DNA from: Verrucomicrobiota bacterium
GTDB taxonomy: Bacteria; Verrucomicrobiota; Verrucomicrobiia; Chthoniobacterales; Terrimicrobiaceae
Length of the DNA stretch: 64,000 bases
Reading direction: 5' to 3'
NCBI GenBank assembly: GCA_018970255.1
Contig: JAGWWS010000007.1
Coordinates: 1-64,000, forward strand
Positions 7,882 through 17,041 of the stretch are shown in pieces. The first letter of the stretch is position 1; every line of letters starts with the position of its first letter. The notes beneath the pieces are model-generated. The model ran no database searches. It saw only the letters and a list, made by a program, of their open reading frames with translations, and was not told the origin of the DNA. The position numbers were made by a program, and so were the translations under genes.

Positions 7882-8510
7882 TGTCATTTGTCGAAACCAA
7901 ACACGAAGAGTCGCCCAACAGCCGCGGGCAAACCGTCGTCACAAAGACCCTTGAGTCGTTCCAGGCCCGCCCGACCGTGAGCGGCGGCAAGAACCTAAAA
8001 TACACCCACTCCGACGGGCGGCATGTCGTGACCTACGACACCTACCGAAATGCCGCCTCCGGGGAGATGTCGGTCGAGGGCTCGATGTCCCAGGAACCGA
8101 TCGAAACCCACGAGGACTTCAAGAACGTCAAAGCCGACGAATGGAAAAAATGGACGGCATGGAAAAACAACCCGCAGGACGAATCCCTTGCCGGGTGGAC
8201 GCCAGACGGCAGCCGCTCAAGCGAACTCATGCGCAAGCTCCACCGCTGGTTCTCCAAGGGCATCACCGATTACCTCGTACCCAAGGCGGTCGTGCGCATC
8301 TCCAAGCTGGAGAGCAGTGCCCCGAACCTTGCGCAACTTGGCAAGCGAGCCAGCCCTCCCGGTGCACCAAACCTTCCCTCGGGCGCCAACTGGCTCATGA
8401 CCGGGGCAACGGGAAACAAGGTTTACACGGGCGAGAACCAATTCGAGTGGGACAATTCCTACGAATACACATCCAGCGGTCCGGCAGGCTGGGACAACGA
8501 GGTTTACTGA
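7881..8510 (+). CDS. hypothetical distal tail protein
   Basis: A 209-residue protein whose ATG shares a base with the tape measure stop. It is polar, with a Lys/Trp-rich centre (ADEWKKWTAWKNNP), a conserved-looking RKLHRWFSKGITDYLVP segment and a Gly/Tyr/Trp-rich end (SSGPAGWDNEVY). The position directly after the tape measure gene is that of distal tail proteins, but no distal-tail fold signature can be seen. Function not recognised. Confidence 0.55.
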   Translation: MSFVETKHEESPNSRGQTVVTKTLESFQARPTVSGGKNLKYTHSDGRHVVTYDTYRNAASGEMSVEGSMSQEPIETHEDFKNVKADEWKKWTAWKNNPQDESLAGWTPDGSRSSELMRKLHRWFSKGITDYLVPKAVVRISKLESSAPNLAQLGKRASPPGAPNLPSGANWLMTGATGNKVYTGENQFEWDNSYEYTSSGPAGWDNEVY

Positions 8511-8511
8511 T

Positions 8512-9189
8512 ATGCATCGCCAAGTCCCTCAATTTCAACCCAAGGGCAAACTCTACGCCCGCGACCTCCAGACCCTCTCGGATGCGGCAAGGTCGGCGCG
8601 AATCCTCCCAGGCTACGGCATTCGCGTGACCACGAGCCCGCAAGGCACGGTCGTCGCCCTCGCCCGGCGCCATAACGGCACCGCGATCGATGACGACACG
8701 CATCCCTTCCAGCCCTACCTAGCCCCTTACTACGGCTCGGGCGAACCTCCCGCGAGCCAGCGCCGCACAATCCGCATTCGCCGGGGTTTCATCAACGAAG
8801 TCCTCCCCTCGAACATCGACCAAACCTTCGTCGTTCCTCCGGGCAGGGGCGGACCGGAACCCGGAGGCACCGGCTCCCCGAGCGGACAACCCCAACTCTT
8901 CTATGTGGAGGTCAACCTTTCCGCGACGACCAACTCGCTCAAAGTCACCTCCGCTTTTGTCAAACAAGCCGACGAGCTCCCTCCCCCTGCCAACAACGAC
9001 AACGTTCCCTCCAAAGCCTACCTTCCGATTTTTTACATCTACACGAATTCGGAGGTCATCACCTCGGCGTCCAAGCTTCAAAAGACCAACGCGAACGGCG
9101 CGCTCGTCGTCACAAACTGGGACTGCAAGAACATCTGGCGCGAGTGGCTGTGGTCACATCCGGCGCCATATTACGGGAGCGGGTGGTAG
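8512..9189 (+). CDS. hypothetical tail-tip protein with duplicated APYYGSG motif
   Basis: A 225-residue protein starting one base after the previous stop. The motif APYYGSG occurs twice, near residue 70 and at the very C-terminus. A basic strand (RRTIRIRRGFINEVLP) precedes a Gly/Pro loop (PPGRGGPEPGGTGSPSG) and a beta-rich second half. The ending WREWLWSHP resembles WTEWMWTK in a later tail protein (11932-12699), which hints at a shared module. Function unknown; probably a tail-tip or baseplate-like component. Confidence 0.5.
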   Translation: MHRQVPQFQPKGKLYARDLQTLSDAARSARILPGYGIRVTTSPQGTVVALARRHNGTAIDDDTHPFQPYLAPYYGSGEPPASQRRTIRIRRGFINEVLPSNIDQTFVVPPGRGGPEPGGTGSPSGQPQLFYVEVNLSATTNSLKVTSAFVKQADELPPPANNDNVPSKAYLPIFYIYTNSEVITSASKLQKTNANGALVVTNWDCKNIWREWLWSHPAPYYGSGW

Positions 9190-9190
9190 A

Positions 9191-10660
9191 ATGCTCCGAG
9201 ATCCCTGCACGGACACCACCAAGTTGCAGGTGCGCAAGCCCACGTGCGGCCCGCCCTGCTGCGAACCGATCCTGTGCTTCGTGGAGACCAAGGCGTGCCA
9301 CGCCTCGCAGCACAAAAACGGATTCCGGCAAAACACGCACAACGAAAACAATGTCCCGCTGAACGCGCCAAACGAGCCGCTCAAATACTACCTCAGAAGC
9401 CAGCGGACACTGACTTTCAGCCAATCCTGCAAGTCCCCCACCACATGGAGGTGCTTCCGCGGACTCGCGGTGTTCCGGTGCTTCTATGGCGAGCGGTGGG
9501 ACAACAGCGACACCCTCAATGCAAGCCACACCATATGGAAGTCGGACGGGGGTCGTGCCGGATGCGAAGCGGGGTCGCTCACTGGCGGCGGCAGCAGCCG
9601 CAGCGGCAGCAGCACCCAAAATATGACCGGCGGCTTCTCGATTGGAGGCTGGCCCTGCGGCTACACATCGTTCCGGGGAGGGGCGAGAAGCAACAGCCAA
9701 ACAACAAAGACCTACAGCGAGGCGATGTTTGACTGGGGACCGGGCGGCATCCTCAAAACGCAAACCACAACCAACTCATCAGGTCCACCCATTGGATGTT
9801 ACGAGCCCTACGCGATGGAGAGCCACATCCCGGACATCAACGCCGTCTACAACACAAACGACTCTTCGGAAAACTACTCAAGGAAGTGTTGGGGGACCGT
9901 GAATGTGGTGTCGTGGCGCTCCTGCCCGAAGCCCGACGATCCACCCGATGCATGGGATGAATGTGTCGGCCTCAATTACACGCTGGATGGCAATGGATGC
10001 AGCGAATGGGGGCGGCAGGAAATCTCACTCGGCGCACTCGCAGGACACGGCCACATCAATTTCAGGGACGGTTTTATCACCAAACCAGGCAGTAAAATCA
10101 CCGCCACCTGCATTACGCAGGAGCTGAGCGCGTGTTCCGGCGGATCCGGCAAGGGCAGCGGAACGGGCGAAGGAAACAACAACAGGCAGGGACCATGGAC
10201 ACCAAACCAGGAGCCGGATGGAGACGGTGCAGGAACAACCGGATGGGGCGGGCAGGGCGAGAATGGCGGCGGGCAATCAACCGACGGCAAACCGCAAAAC
10301 CTCCCCTACCAGAGCAGTGCGTTTCCGCCGCTCCAAGGGGCGCAAAACAGCCCCGCAAGCACGACAACAGCCACACAGCAGAAGCCATGGACACAACCGA
10401 TCCCGCCCACAAGCCAGCACCCGCCGAACTTCCACGACGCCTACGTGACTGGCGGACGCCCCATCTATCCGATCCACGGCGGATCCTCTCCGACCAGTGG
10501 CGGTGGAAATTCCTCAAATTGGTCGGGCACGTGGGGCAGCACGGTTGACGGCACCTCATGGTGGTATCAGCAGGGCAACACCGCCTCGGGAGCATCCTAC
10601 GCGGAGGGGTCCTACTACATCGGCCCGGGAAACTGGGGATACCAATACACCGAATGGTGA
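9191..10660 (+). CDS. Cys-rich tail-tip protein with Gly/Ser/Trp-rich C-terminal module
   Basis: The 489-residue frame is taken from ATG 9191, one base after the previous stop. The N-terminus carries clustered cysteines (residues 6, 19, 23, 24, 29, 36), and further cysteines with Trp (WRCFRG, RCFYGERW) follow. From about residue 310 the protein becomes low-complexity, rich in Gly, Ser, Asn, Gln and Pro. Its C-terminus contains PPTSQHPPNFHDAY followed by PIHGG and then a Trp/Tyr/Gly-rich tail. The same motif recurs in the protein at 11932-12699. Function unknown; likely an exposed tail-tip or fibre protein. Confidence 0.55.
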   Translation: MLRDPCTDTTKLQVRKPTCGPPCCEPILCFVETKACHASQHKNGFRQNTHNENNVPLNAPNEPLKYYLRSQRTLTFSQSCKSPTTWRCFRGLAVFRCFYGERWDNSDTLNASHTIWKSDGGRAGCEAGSLTGGGSSRSGSSTQNMTGGFSIGGWPCGYTSFRGGARSNSQTTKTYSEAMFDWGPGGILKTQTTTNSSGPPIGCYEPYAMESHIPDINAVYNTNDSSENYSRKCWGTVNVVSWRSCPKPDDPPDAWDECVGLNYTLDGNGCSEWGRQEISLGALAGHGHINFRDGFITKPGSKITATCITQELSACSGGSGKGSGTGEGNNNRQGPWTPNQEPDGDGAGTTGWGGQGENGGGQSTDGKPQNLPYQSSAFPPLQGAQNSPASTTTATQQKPWTQPIPPTSQHPPNFHDAYVTGGRPIYPIHGGSSPTSGGGNSSNWSGTWGSTVDGTSWWYQQGNTASGASYAEGSYYIGPGNWGYQYTEW

Positions 10661-10681
10661 AACCTCAATCCAACCCAACAC

Positions 10682-11077
10682 ATGGCAAAACAAACATCCG
10701 TCTTCGCCTTCCGCGGGGTGAACATGCAGTGCGTGCGAATCATCCCCGCAGATGGAACTTCCACCAAAACGATCATCAACGCGGGTGCCGATGACAGCGT
10801 CATCCGGCACCTTTCGATCGTGAACCAAGTCGACCAGCAAATCCTCATCGACTTCTTCCTCCACGATGGCACCAGCCCGACAAACCTCTTCGTCGTCAAA
10901 GTTCCCGGCGGCGCTGGCTACGACGGCAACAATGGCGCTTTCGATGTCTTTGGCGGAGGTCTCCTCTCGTTCTTCCGCGCGCTTCCGCTGAAAAGCGGCT
11001 GGAGCCTGCGCTGCGCACTGCGGACAGCCATCGGCACCAACTCCGTCCACATCACCGCGATCGCCGACGAGTTTTAA
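10682..11077 (+). CDS. hypothetical phage protein
   Basis: A 131-residue protein without low-complexity sequence, mostly beta-strand in character (SVFAFRGVNMQCVRIIPADG; NLFVVKVPGGAGYDG; SLRCALRTAIGTNSVHITAIADEF). It ends with a pattern seen in small trimeric phage decoration or fibre-tip proteins. That resemblance is weak. It lies between two low-complexity tail-tip genes on the same strand. Confidence 0.5.
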   Translation: MAKQTSVFAFRGVNMQCVRIIPADGTSTKTIINAGADDSVIRHLSIVNQVDQQILIDFFLHDGTSPTNLFVVKVPGGAGYDGNNGAFDVFGGGLLSFFRALPLKSGWSLRCALRTAIGTNSVHITAIADEF

Positions 11078-11095
11078 CTCCGGCCCCGAAATGCC

Positions 11096-11932
11096 ATGGG
11101 GGCGGTGAACGACTACGGTCCTCGACCCGGAGATCCGGGCTACCACCAAGGCGCTCCGGGCGCGGTCGGCCTCGCTTGGGGAATCAACACAAGCGATGGC
11201 GCGGTTTCCCTGGATGACGAATTCGGCAGCCGGGGCGGCGGGAGCGATGGCAAGGGCAGCGGTTCCGGCAGTGGCAGGGTCCAGACATGCCTGAGCAACG
11301 AGTTCACCACGGGGCTCCTCCAGAGCTATGTGAATGAACTGCTCGAATGCGCCGGCAGCCCGAGGGAAATCAAGCAATGGGGCGGCACTGCCTCGGCTTA
11401 CTTTGGATGCACAAGCGAGTTCGACTGCGACCCGAACGACGAAAACTGCCGCATGTGCTCGGGCGGTGGGAGCGGTTCTTCAGGCGCAACCGGCACCGGG
11501 GCAAACGATGGAAAGAGGACACAGGCATCCTGGGAACCATCGGGCAACGACGGGGCATTCAATGAGGAAATCGGCTTCGAAAGCCCCGATGGCGACAACA
11601 AGCCCGCCCCAACTCCGACCCAAACCCCGGTACCGACTCCAAAGCCCGCTCCCTCCCCCACCCCGTCGCCCACGCCAACAAAACCCGCTACGGGAAGCCT
11701 CCCATGGTCCCAGAGTTGGGGCAACGGGTGGCAATACCAGCAGGGCTCCTTCACCGGCAGCGGAGGACGCCCAACAAACTACTCCCTTGTGACCGGGAAC
11801 GATTACTACATTTACAACACCTGGAACGATGTGACCTCCCAGCAGTCAAGCTGGGGAAACTGGGCCGTCTTCAACAGCCCGCCAACTTCGCGCCCAAAAC
11901 CAGGCGGCGGCTGGTTCGGAAGCTTTTTCTGA
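11096..11932 (+). CDS. tail-tip protein with Pro/Thr linker and Trp-rich C-terminus
   Basis: A 278-residue protein; a nearby ATG at 11091 is out of frame, so 11096 is used. Residues 1-170 are Gly/Ser-rich with a small Cys cluster (CDPNDENCRMC). Residues about 171-201 form a Pro/Thr/Ser linker like those joining domains in secreted enzymes. The final 75 residues are Trp, Asn, Tyr and Gly rich (LPWSQSWGNGWQYQQGSF). This C-terminal composition is shared with the proteins at 9191 and 11932. The stop shares a base with the next start. Function unknown. Confidence 0.5.
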   Translation: MGAVNDYGPRPGDPGYHQGAPGAVGLAWGINTSDGAVSLDDEFGSRGGGSDGKGSGSGSGRVQTCLSNEFTTGLLQSYVNELLECAGSPREIKQWGGTASAYFGCTSEFDCDPNDENCRMCSGGGSGSSGATGTGANDGKRTQASWEPSGNDGAFNEEIGFESPDGDNKPAPTPTQTPVPTPKPAPSPTPSPTPTKPATGSLPWSQSWGNGWQYQQGSFTGSGGRPTNYSLVTGNDYYIYNTWNDVTSQQSSWGNWAVFNSPPTSRPKPGGGWFGSFF

Positions 11933-12699
11933 TGCCCTACGAAGAACCAAGGATTCGAACCAAGCGAATGGAGGGATGGGGCTACGGCAGGCGCTTCGGT
12001 GCCCGCGACTTGTCCAAGGACGAAACCTCCCTGCATGAATCCGTGTCGGTTTACCGAATCAGGGTTCCTCTCGGGAGGCGCTACCGCGACCAATTCGGAA
12101 ACACGATCAGCGACTACTGCCCGCAGGACGGCTCCGTGGAAATCAAGTGGACCGAGTGGATGTGGACGAAAACCGGCGGTGGTCCGGGCGGCAACAACTC
12201 AGGAGATGGCGGCGGAACAAATCGTGGACGAGGGGGCGGCGGCGGATCCGGGTCAGGCGGTGGTGGATCAGGTGCATTTGGATCAAGCCCGGAAGGCATT
12301 GGATCGGGACTCGCAGGGTCATCAACATCCCGGCCGCAATACCAATTGGGTCGTCCGGACGGTGCGCCCATGAGTTGGGATGCCGTCAACAACGACCAGG
12401 GCAGCCCCACCTCGGCCTACCAGCAGACGCCGCAAACAAAGCCGCTTCCCCCGACCAGCCAGAACCCGCCGGATTTCCACGACGCCTACATCACCGGGCA
12501 ACCGGGATGGCAACCGATCCACGGCGGGGGCAACGCGTCCGGCGGCTCAAATTCCTCGAATTCCTGGTGGGGCAACTACGGCAACAACAACTCTGGAACC
12601 AACTGGTCCTACCAAGGAGGCAGCAACTGGGGCCAGGGCGGCTGGTATCAGGATCCGGGCAACTGGTCTTGGTCGTCCTACGAAACATTCAGGAGGTAA
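11932..12699 (+). CDS. tail-tip protein with Gly-rich hinge and PIHGG/Trp module
   Basis: The 255-residue frame starts at ATG 11932, which overlaps the previous stop. The N-terminal 75 residues are an ordered, Arg-rich domain ending WTEWMWTK. A Gly/Ser hinge covers about 80-125. The C-terminal 95 residues carry PPTSQNPPDFHDAY and PIHGG, matching the protein at 9191-10660, followed by Asn/Gly/Trp-rich sequence. Its last codons include a perfect AGGAGG (12691-12696) that serves the next gene. Function unknown; probably part of the same tail-tip assembly. Confidence 0.5.
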   Translation: MPYEEPRIRTKRMEGWGYGRRFGARDLSKDETSLHESVSVYRIRVPLGRRYRDQFGNTISDYCPQDGSVEIKWTEWMWTKTGGGPGGNNSGDGGGTNRGRGGGGGSGSGGGGSGAFGSSPEGIGSGLAGSSTSRPQYQLGRPDGAPMSWDAVNNDQGSPTSAYQQTPQTKPLPPTSQNPPDFHDAYITGQPGWQPIHGGGNASGGSNSSNSWWGNYGNNNSGTNWSYQGGSNWGQGGWYQDPGNWSWSSYETFRR

Positions 12700-12701
12700 C
12701 C

Positions 12702-13877
12702 ATGGCGGAAGGAAGCGTCACAACCGGAGAGGGAGCATCCAAACAGGACTGGAAAATCACCGTGCGCGAATTCACCGACTCGGGATCGCCCACCGCCTCT
12801 TGGAATGAAGACCGCACCGAGGAGGAGTGGTCCGCCTACTCGAAGGAATACGACTCGAAGTTCCCGAGCGGCCAATACGGATACATTGATGTGCGCGGAC
12901 CCAAGAAATCGGCGGTCCTCTCGGTGCGCGGGCATGTGAAAGGCGGGATGCTTCGAAAATTCGGCTTCCGCGAGTATGTGCCCTCCTCCGACAAACCCCG
13001 CTATTACCTGCAAGAGTCGGCCAGCGGAGGATTCCCGGGATGCGCCGAGCGCAATGCCGACCCGAAAACCTATTCGGGCAACCAACGCTACGACTTCGCC
13101 CAGTGGGGACCGCGCTACTCGCAAAGTTTCTCCCAGGATGTTTGGAACAGCGGATACTACTCGCACTCGGGCGGAACAAACTGGCAACGCTGGCAAAGCG
13201 AAGGCAATTCGCCATTCCCCGACAGCGAATCGCCCACCAGGCGCGAGTGGGTCGAGGGTTCGGACTGCAACGACGCGAGAATCGAGGACCGAATCACCTT
13301 CCAACTCACGGAGGAACTCACCCTCTCGCGCATGAAGCAACTCGTGGAGGCGAACTTTTCAAGGACGCCGGAACAGCAACGGTGGCCATTCCCGGGATGG
13401 AGCAATGAAGCGGCCGTGAATTTCACCTCTGAGGACGAGGAACTCTATGTGCACCAAAAGTTCTACCACTACTTCCTGGTCAACATTCCTTCCCACTACC
13501 CGTTCTCCCAGAACGAGCGGCTCAACCTTTCCTTCAAATACAGGATTCTTCGCATCAACCTGTTCACAGGCAGGGTCACGGAATCCACGCGCTCAATAAA
13601 CGCCACATGGCCTCGCGCCGGCCGCGGAATGGGCAACGACTTCATGCGCGTGCCCGAGGACGAAAACTCCTTCCTCGAATTGACAGCGCAGAGCGGGGAA
13701 ATGGCCGTGATCAGACCCGCTCCCGCGAAAGACCAGCCGAGGAAAGACCTCTTCTGCCACCCAGCTCCCCTCGCCTATTTCAAAAACGAACCGAGAAAAA
13801 TGCCCCTCTCGCGCACAATTCCCATAGAGCCCCAGTGGGACAACTCGGACGAGTTCGAGGAGAAACGATCGGAATGA
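12702..13877 (+). CDS. hypothetical large tail-tip / baseplate-like protein
   Basis: A 391-residue protein from ATG 12702, preceded at five bases by AGGAGG, the best Shine-Dalgarno in the tail block. The protein is aromatic and charged without low-complexity tails; notable segments are RYDFAQWGPRYSQSFSQDVW and LNLSFKYRILRINLFTGRV. No family recognised. It is coupled to the next gene by ATGA. A globular hub on which the low-complexity proteins assemble would fit the order, but this is speculation. Confidence 0.5.
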   Translation: MAEGSVTTGEGASKQDWKITVREFTDSGSPTASWNEDRTEEEWSAYSKEYDSKFPSGQYGYIDVRGPKKSAVLSVRGHVKGGMLRKFGFREYVPSSDKPRYYLQESASGGFPGCAERNADPKTYSGNQRYDFAQWGPRYSQSFSQDVWNSGYYSHSGGTNWQRWQSEGNSPFPDSESPTRREWVEGSDCNDARIEDRITFQLTEELTLSRMKQLVEANFSRTPEQQRWPFPGWSNEAAVNFTSEDEELYVHQKFYHYFLVNIPSHYPFSQNERLNLSFKYRILRINLFTGRVTESTRSINATWPRAGRGMGNDFMRVPEDENSFLELTAQSGEMAVIRPAPAKDQPRKDLFCHPAPLAYFKNEPRKMPLSRTIPIEPQWDNSDEFEEKRSE

Positions 13878-14179
13878 AAGAGGATCAAATCCACGCCCGT
13901 CTCGCTTGTTGCAACGATTGCGAAAAGCGCACCGACTGCCGCGAAACCTATCTTGTCTACGATAGCCAAACTGCGTGTCCGCTTGGCAAATGGGGCGCGG
14001 AGTCGATTGCAACAAGCGTTCGGAACCTCCAGTTCGGGGATGCCGTCAAACGAATCGCCGACCCGCTCGCGCAAGTTGTCGACCGCATTGCAAAAACAAA
14101 CATTTCCTCATGCCCGCCGTGCCAACAGCGCAGGAATTCCTGGAACCTGCAGGGCGTTGACATTCCGCGCATCCCTTGA
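13874..14179 (+). CDS. small Cys-rich (zinc-ribbon-like) phage protein
   Basis: A 101-residue protein with the pattern ACCNDCEKRTDC followed by ACPLGKWG, and a second C-x2-C near the end (CPPCQQRR). Small Cys-rich proteins with a CPxGKW box are common in tail regions of double-stranded DNA phages and are thought to bind a metal. The start overlaps the previous stop (ATGA) and its own stop overlaps the next ATG, so it is part of the same translationally coupled chain. Confidence 0.55.
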   Translation: MKEDQIHARLACCNDCEKRTDCRETYLVYDSQTACPLGKWGAESIATSVRNLQFGDAVKRIADPLAQVVDRIAKTNISSCPPCQQRRNSWNLQGVDIPRIP

Positions 14180-17010
14180 TGCGCCTCTACATCAGCACGC
14201 TGACAAAACGATTCGTCCAGTCGGCCGCATATACCGCCCCTCTCGACGGATTCGCATTCAAGCGCCGTGACATCGAACCCATCGAACTTCACTTCCTGAA
14301 TGAGGACGGCGTTGTTGAAATCCCGGCAAAGTTTCTGGGCAAGGCACTGCTCGTCACCGGCTCCTACGACGAGTTCAACGGAAAATATTTTCAAACCGGC
14401 GAGATCGAAAACGGAAAACCCATATGGGCAAAGGACGGCTTCAAAATTCAGTTCATAGGAGCACAAACCTACGACAGCTACGCTTCGCTGAACGTATCGA
14501 ACGCGCCCTCGTTCGAACTCAACGGCAAATACCTGCCCGTCGGTTCGATGAACGGCTTTTCGCGCTACAAACAGGAGAACACCCAGAATTATTTGGAGCG
14601 AAGGCTTGCCGAAACCATCATCGGGGACGGCGTTCTTTTGTCCGGGCAAAGCATGTTCGCAGGACTCTACGTGCCCGATGGAACATCGAATTCCAAGCCA
14701 AGCTACCGGAGGCAGGGTGTGGCCCGCATCTCATGGAAGCCCCAGTGGCAATCCATCTCCGAGGACAGCCTTGCCGTCTCGAACATGCAGGTCGTCGGGC
14801 TCAATTTGGACGGCACCTACAAGCGCGCTCCGACACCATTCAACGGCCGTCCGCGCTACTACAAGTCCCAGACCCAAACTTCGATTTTGAGCAGCATCCA
14901 ATTCGAGTCGGGATACACAGTTCAGAGCGAGGACGCCCAAGGCAACAGCGACAGAATCAACTTCCTCACCGGGACGAGCGGGCATTTTTCGCTCACGCTT
15001 AGTGGCAGATTTGTCAAAAGCACCGGAAACAACATCCCGAACATCGGAACGAGCGTGGACAAATGGACGGTTGGAAACAACGACGCCTTCATCGTGTCGC
15101 GCCCGGCCGGCACCTATCCGAATCCATACAGGCTCAACCTTCCAAACATCGGATACACCACAAGCGGCAGCTACATCGGGGGCAACAATTGGTTCCTCGA
15201 CGACACCCCGCACAATGGGCAGCCGCAGTGGCACCTCGGCACCTCACAATCAAACCCGGTTTGTTTCCTAAGATACGATGACCCGACCAATAGAAAGTGG
15301 CGATTCATTCAAACAGTCTCCGGCACGAATACTGCCCTGGCGGAACTCACCGTCACCGATTCCGACAAAAGCCCGATCGGGAAAACCGAGTCGGTTGTGG
15401 TCAGTGGTGCGGGAACCTCGCCCTATGTCAACGGCACCTACAACCGCAATGGCACACGGAACGGAAAACCGAAATACAGCAATACAAATGGTTATGGCGG
15501 GCACATAGCCTGGTTCACCGGAACGCAAAACGGAGTCTCGGTTTCTTATTGGTATATTTCGACGGCATCGACCTACGAAGGCACCGGAATGAATTCGGAC
15601 GATTCCCAATTGCGCTTCACCTCCAATTCAAATGTGGACACCCCGGACCTGGCAACTGGCTGGGTAACAGCTGGAACTCCGGGAACCTCAGGCCCACCCC
15701 CGCAAAGCATCACGCTCAACAGCGGCTGGTCCAAGCTCAACAACAGCAGTTTTGACGCGGCCGCACTCAATGCCGCTGGAGGGGTAAAATACGACAACTG
15801 GATCATCAGCGAGGATCATTGGATTCTCCTCACGACAAAGAGCCAATCAAACGGCCTCGTTCTTGATTCCTACGGACAAAACCCGCTCGCTTGGACACTC
15901 AAGTATTCAACACCATTTCCCGCAAATTACGCAGGCGAGGGCGATTCGTTGGCATGGAGGAGTTATGCGGATGGTTCGTATGGGTGGGAAACTACGAAGA
16001 TCACCGACCAAATTCCCGACCGATGGGTGGCGCGGATGGCAGGCTCATCGACCCAACCCGCCGATGGACTCAATGGATGGGGCGGACCAATCGAATTCTA
16101 CACCGAGGATACAAACAACAACCTCTGGGAAACCTCTGGCTGGAGGCGAAGCCCATCCCAAACAGTCGGTGCATCGATTCAACGCCAAACGGTCACGAAC
16201 CCGTCCCGCTGGCTGCTTCACGACGAGAACAACCCTGACAATGTCTACTACGAGGCGGTCGTTCCGGCCGATGTGCCCTATGGTCCATGGCTGGACGGCA
16301 ACGGCGACAGTTTTGACGACCAATGGATCGCCAATCCGATCGGTCAGGCTTCGGGAGGGTCGGAACTATCAAGCAATCGGCAAAGCAACTCGTTCCCGGC
16401 ACGGTGGAGCCTCGGCAACAACGCAGCTTATTCGGAGACGAGTTCGGCACCATGGAGTGCCTTGAATTGGAAAAAGACAGACGGCACTTCCAGCTCTGTG
16501 ACCATCGCGCCAGAGCAGGCGACAACCCCGGCACACTGGGGAATCATCAGCCCTGATGGTGACGAGCAATACGCTGCGTTCAACAGCCCAAACACGCCGA
16601 TCGGGGCAACCTGGCAGGAAGCGGCCAGCGACAATCCGCCCGATCCCATCGCAGAGGTTGACCACTACGCTCCCCTCGACGGAAAACTCGCGATCAAAAA
16701 GAACCTCCTCTTTGACGGTCCAATCCTTGCCGAGTCTTCCCCTTGGACAGAAAACCCACAGTCAAAGACCTACTCGTTCACCTTCAACCTCAACACGGCC
16801 GAAATCGATGCGGAATTCAGTCAGGAGCAGGAGGCAATCGAAGGAATGGTCGAACTGACTTGGGCGTCGGCGGGAGCAGTGACGTCCTCGTTCACGCTGC
16901 CGGTAAAGATTCACAACGACGTTATTCGTGGCCACGAAGGCCCTCCCTCGCCACCACGGTCCTCCGTCCTCGCTGAAATGACAGGGATCGCGATCGTGTT
17001 CGGAAATTGA
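14179..17010 (+). CDS. putative receptor-binding / tail fibre protein with NGxY repeats
   Basis: A 943-residue protein begins at ATG 14179 (a preceding in-frame TTG is ignored). It contains at least six blocks built on NG-x-Y followed by NGxPxY and an aromatic strand, beginning near nucleotides 14366, 14515, 14659, 14805, 15160 and 15418, for example VNGTYNRNGTRNGKPKYS. A second half has repeated P-x2-W strands (NPSRWLL, FPARWSL, TPAHWGI, IPDRWVA). The C-terminus (YSFTFNLNTAEIDAEFSQE) looks like a tail attachment domain. Repeated aromatic beta modules at the distal end of a tail operon suggest glycan or surface binding. The function is inferred. Confidence 0.6.
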   Translation: MRLYISTLTKRFVQSAAYTAPLDGFAFKRRDIEPIELHFLNEDGVVEIPAKFLGKALLVTGSYDEFNGKYFQTGEIENGKPIWAKDGFKIQFIGAQTYDSYASLNVSNAPSFELNGKYLPVGSMNGFSRYKQENTQNYLERRLAETIIGDGVLLSGQSMFAGLYVPDGTSNSKPSYRRQGVARISWKPQWQSISEDSLAVSNMQVVGLNLDGTYKRAPTPFNGRPRYYKSQTQTSILSSIQFESGYTVQSEDAQGNSDRINFLTGTSGHFSLTLSGRFVKSTGNNIPNIGTSVDKWTVGNNDAFIVSRPAGTYPNPYRLNLPNIGYTTSGSYIGGNNWFLDDTPHNGQPQWHLGTSQSNPVCFLRYDDPTNRKWRFIQTVSGTNTALAELTVTDSDKSPIGKTESVVVSGAGTSPYVNGTYNRNGTRNGKPKYSNTNGYGGHIAWFTGTQNGVSVSYWYISTASTYEGTGMNSDDSQLRFTSNSNVDTPDLATGWVTAGTPGTSGPPPQSITLNSGWSKLNNSSFDAAALNAAGGVKYDNWIISEDHWILLTTKSQSNGLVLDSYGQNPLAWTLKYSTPFPANYAGEGDSLAWRSYADGSYGWETTKITDQIPDRWVARMAGSSTQPADGLNGWGGPIEFYTEDTNNNLWETSGWRRSPSQTVGASIQRQTVTNPSRWLLHDENNPDNVYYEAVVPADVPYGPWLDGNGDSFDDQWIANPIGQASGGSELSSNRQSNSFPARWSLGNNAAYSETSSAPWSALNWKKTDGTSSSVTIAPEQATTPAHWGIISPDGDEQYAAFNSPNTPIGATWQEAASDNPPDPIAEVDHYAPLDGKLAIKKNLLFDGPILAESSPWTENPQSKTYSFTFNLNTAEIDAEFSQEQEAIEGMVELTWASAGAVTSSFTLPVKIHNDVIRGHEGPPSPPRSSVLAEMTGIAIVFGN

Positions 17011-17041
17011 GGCTCAAGTTGACGTGCTTCCCCGTGGGAGC

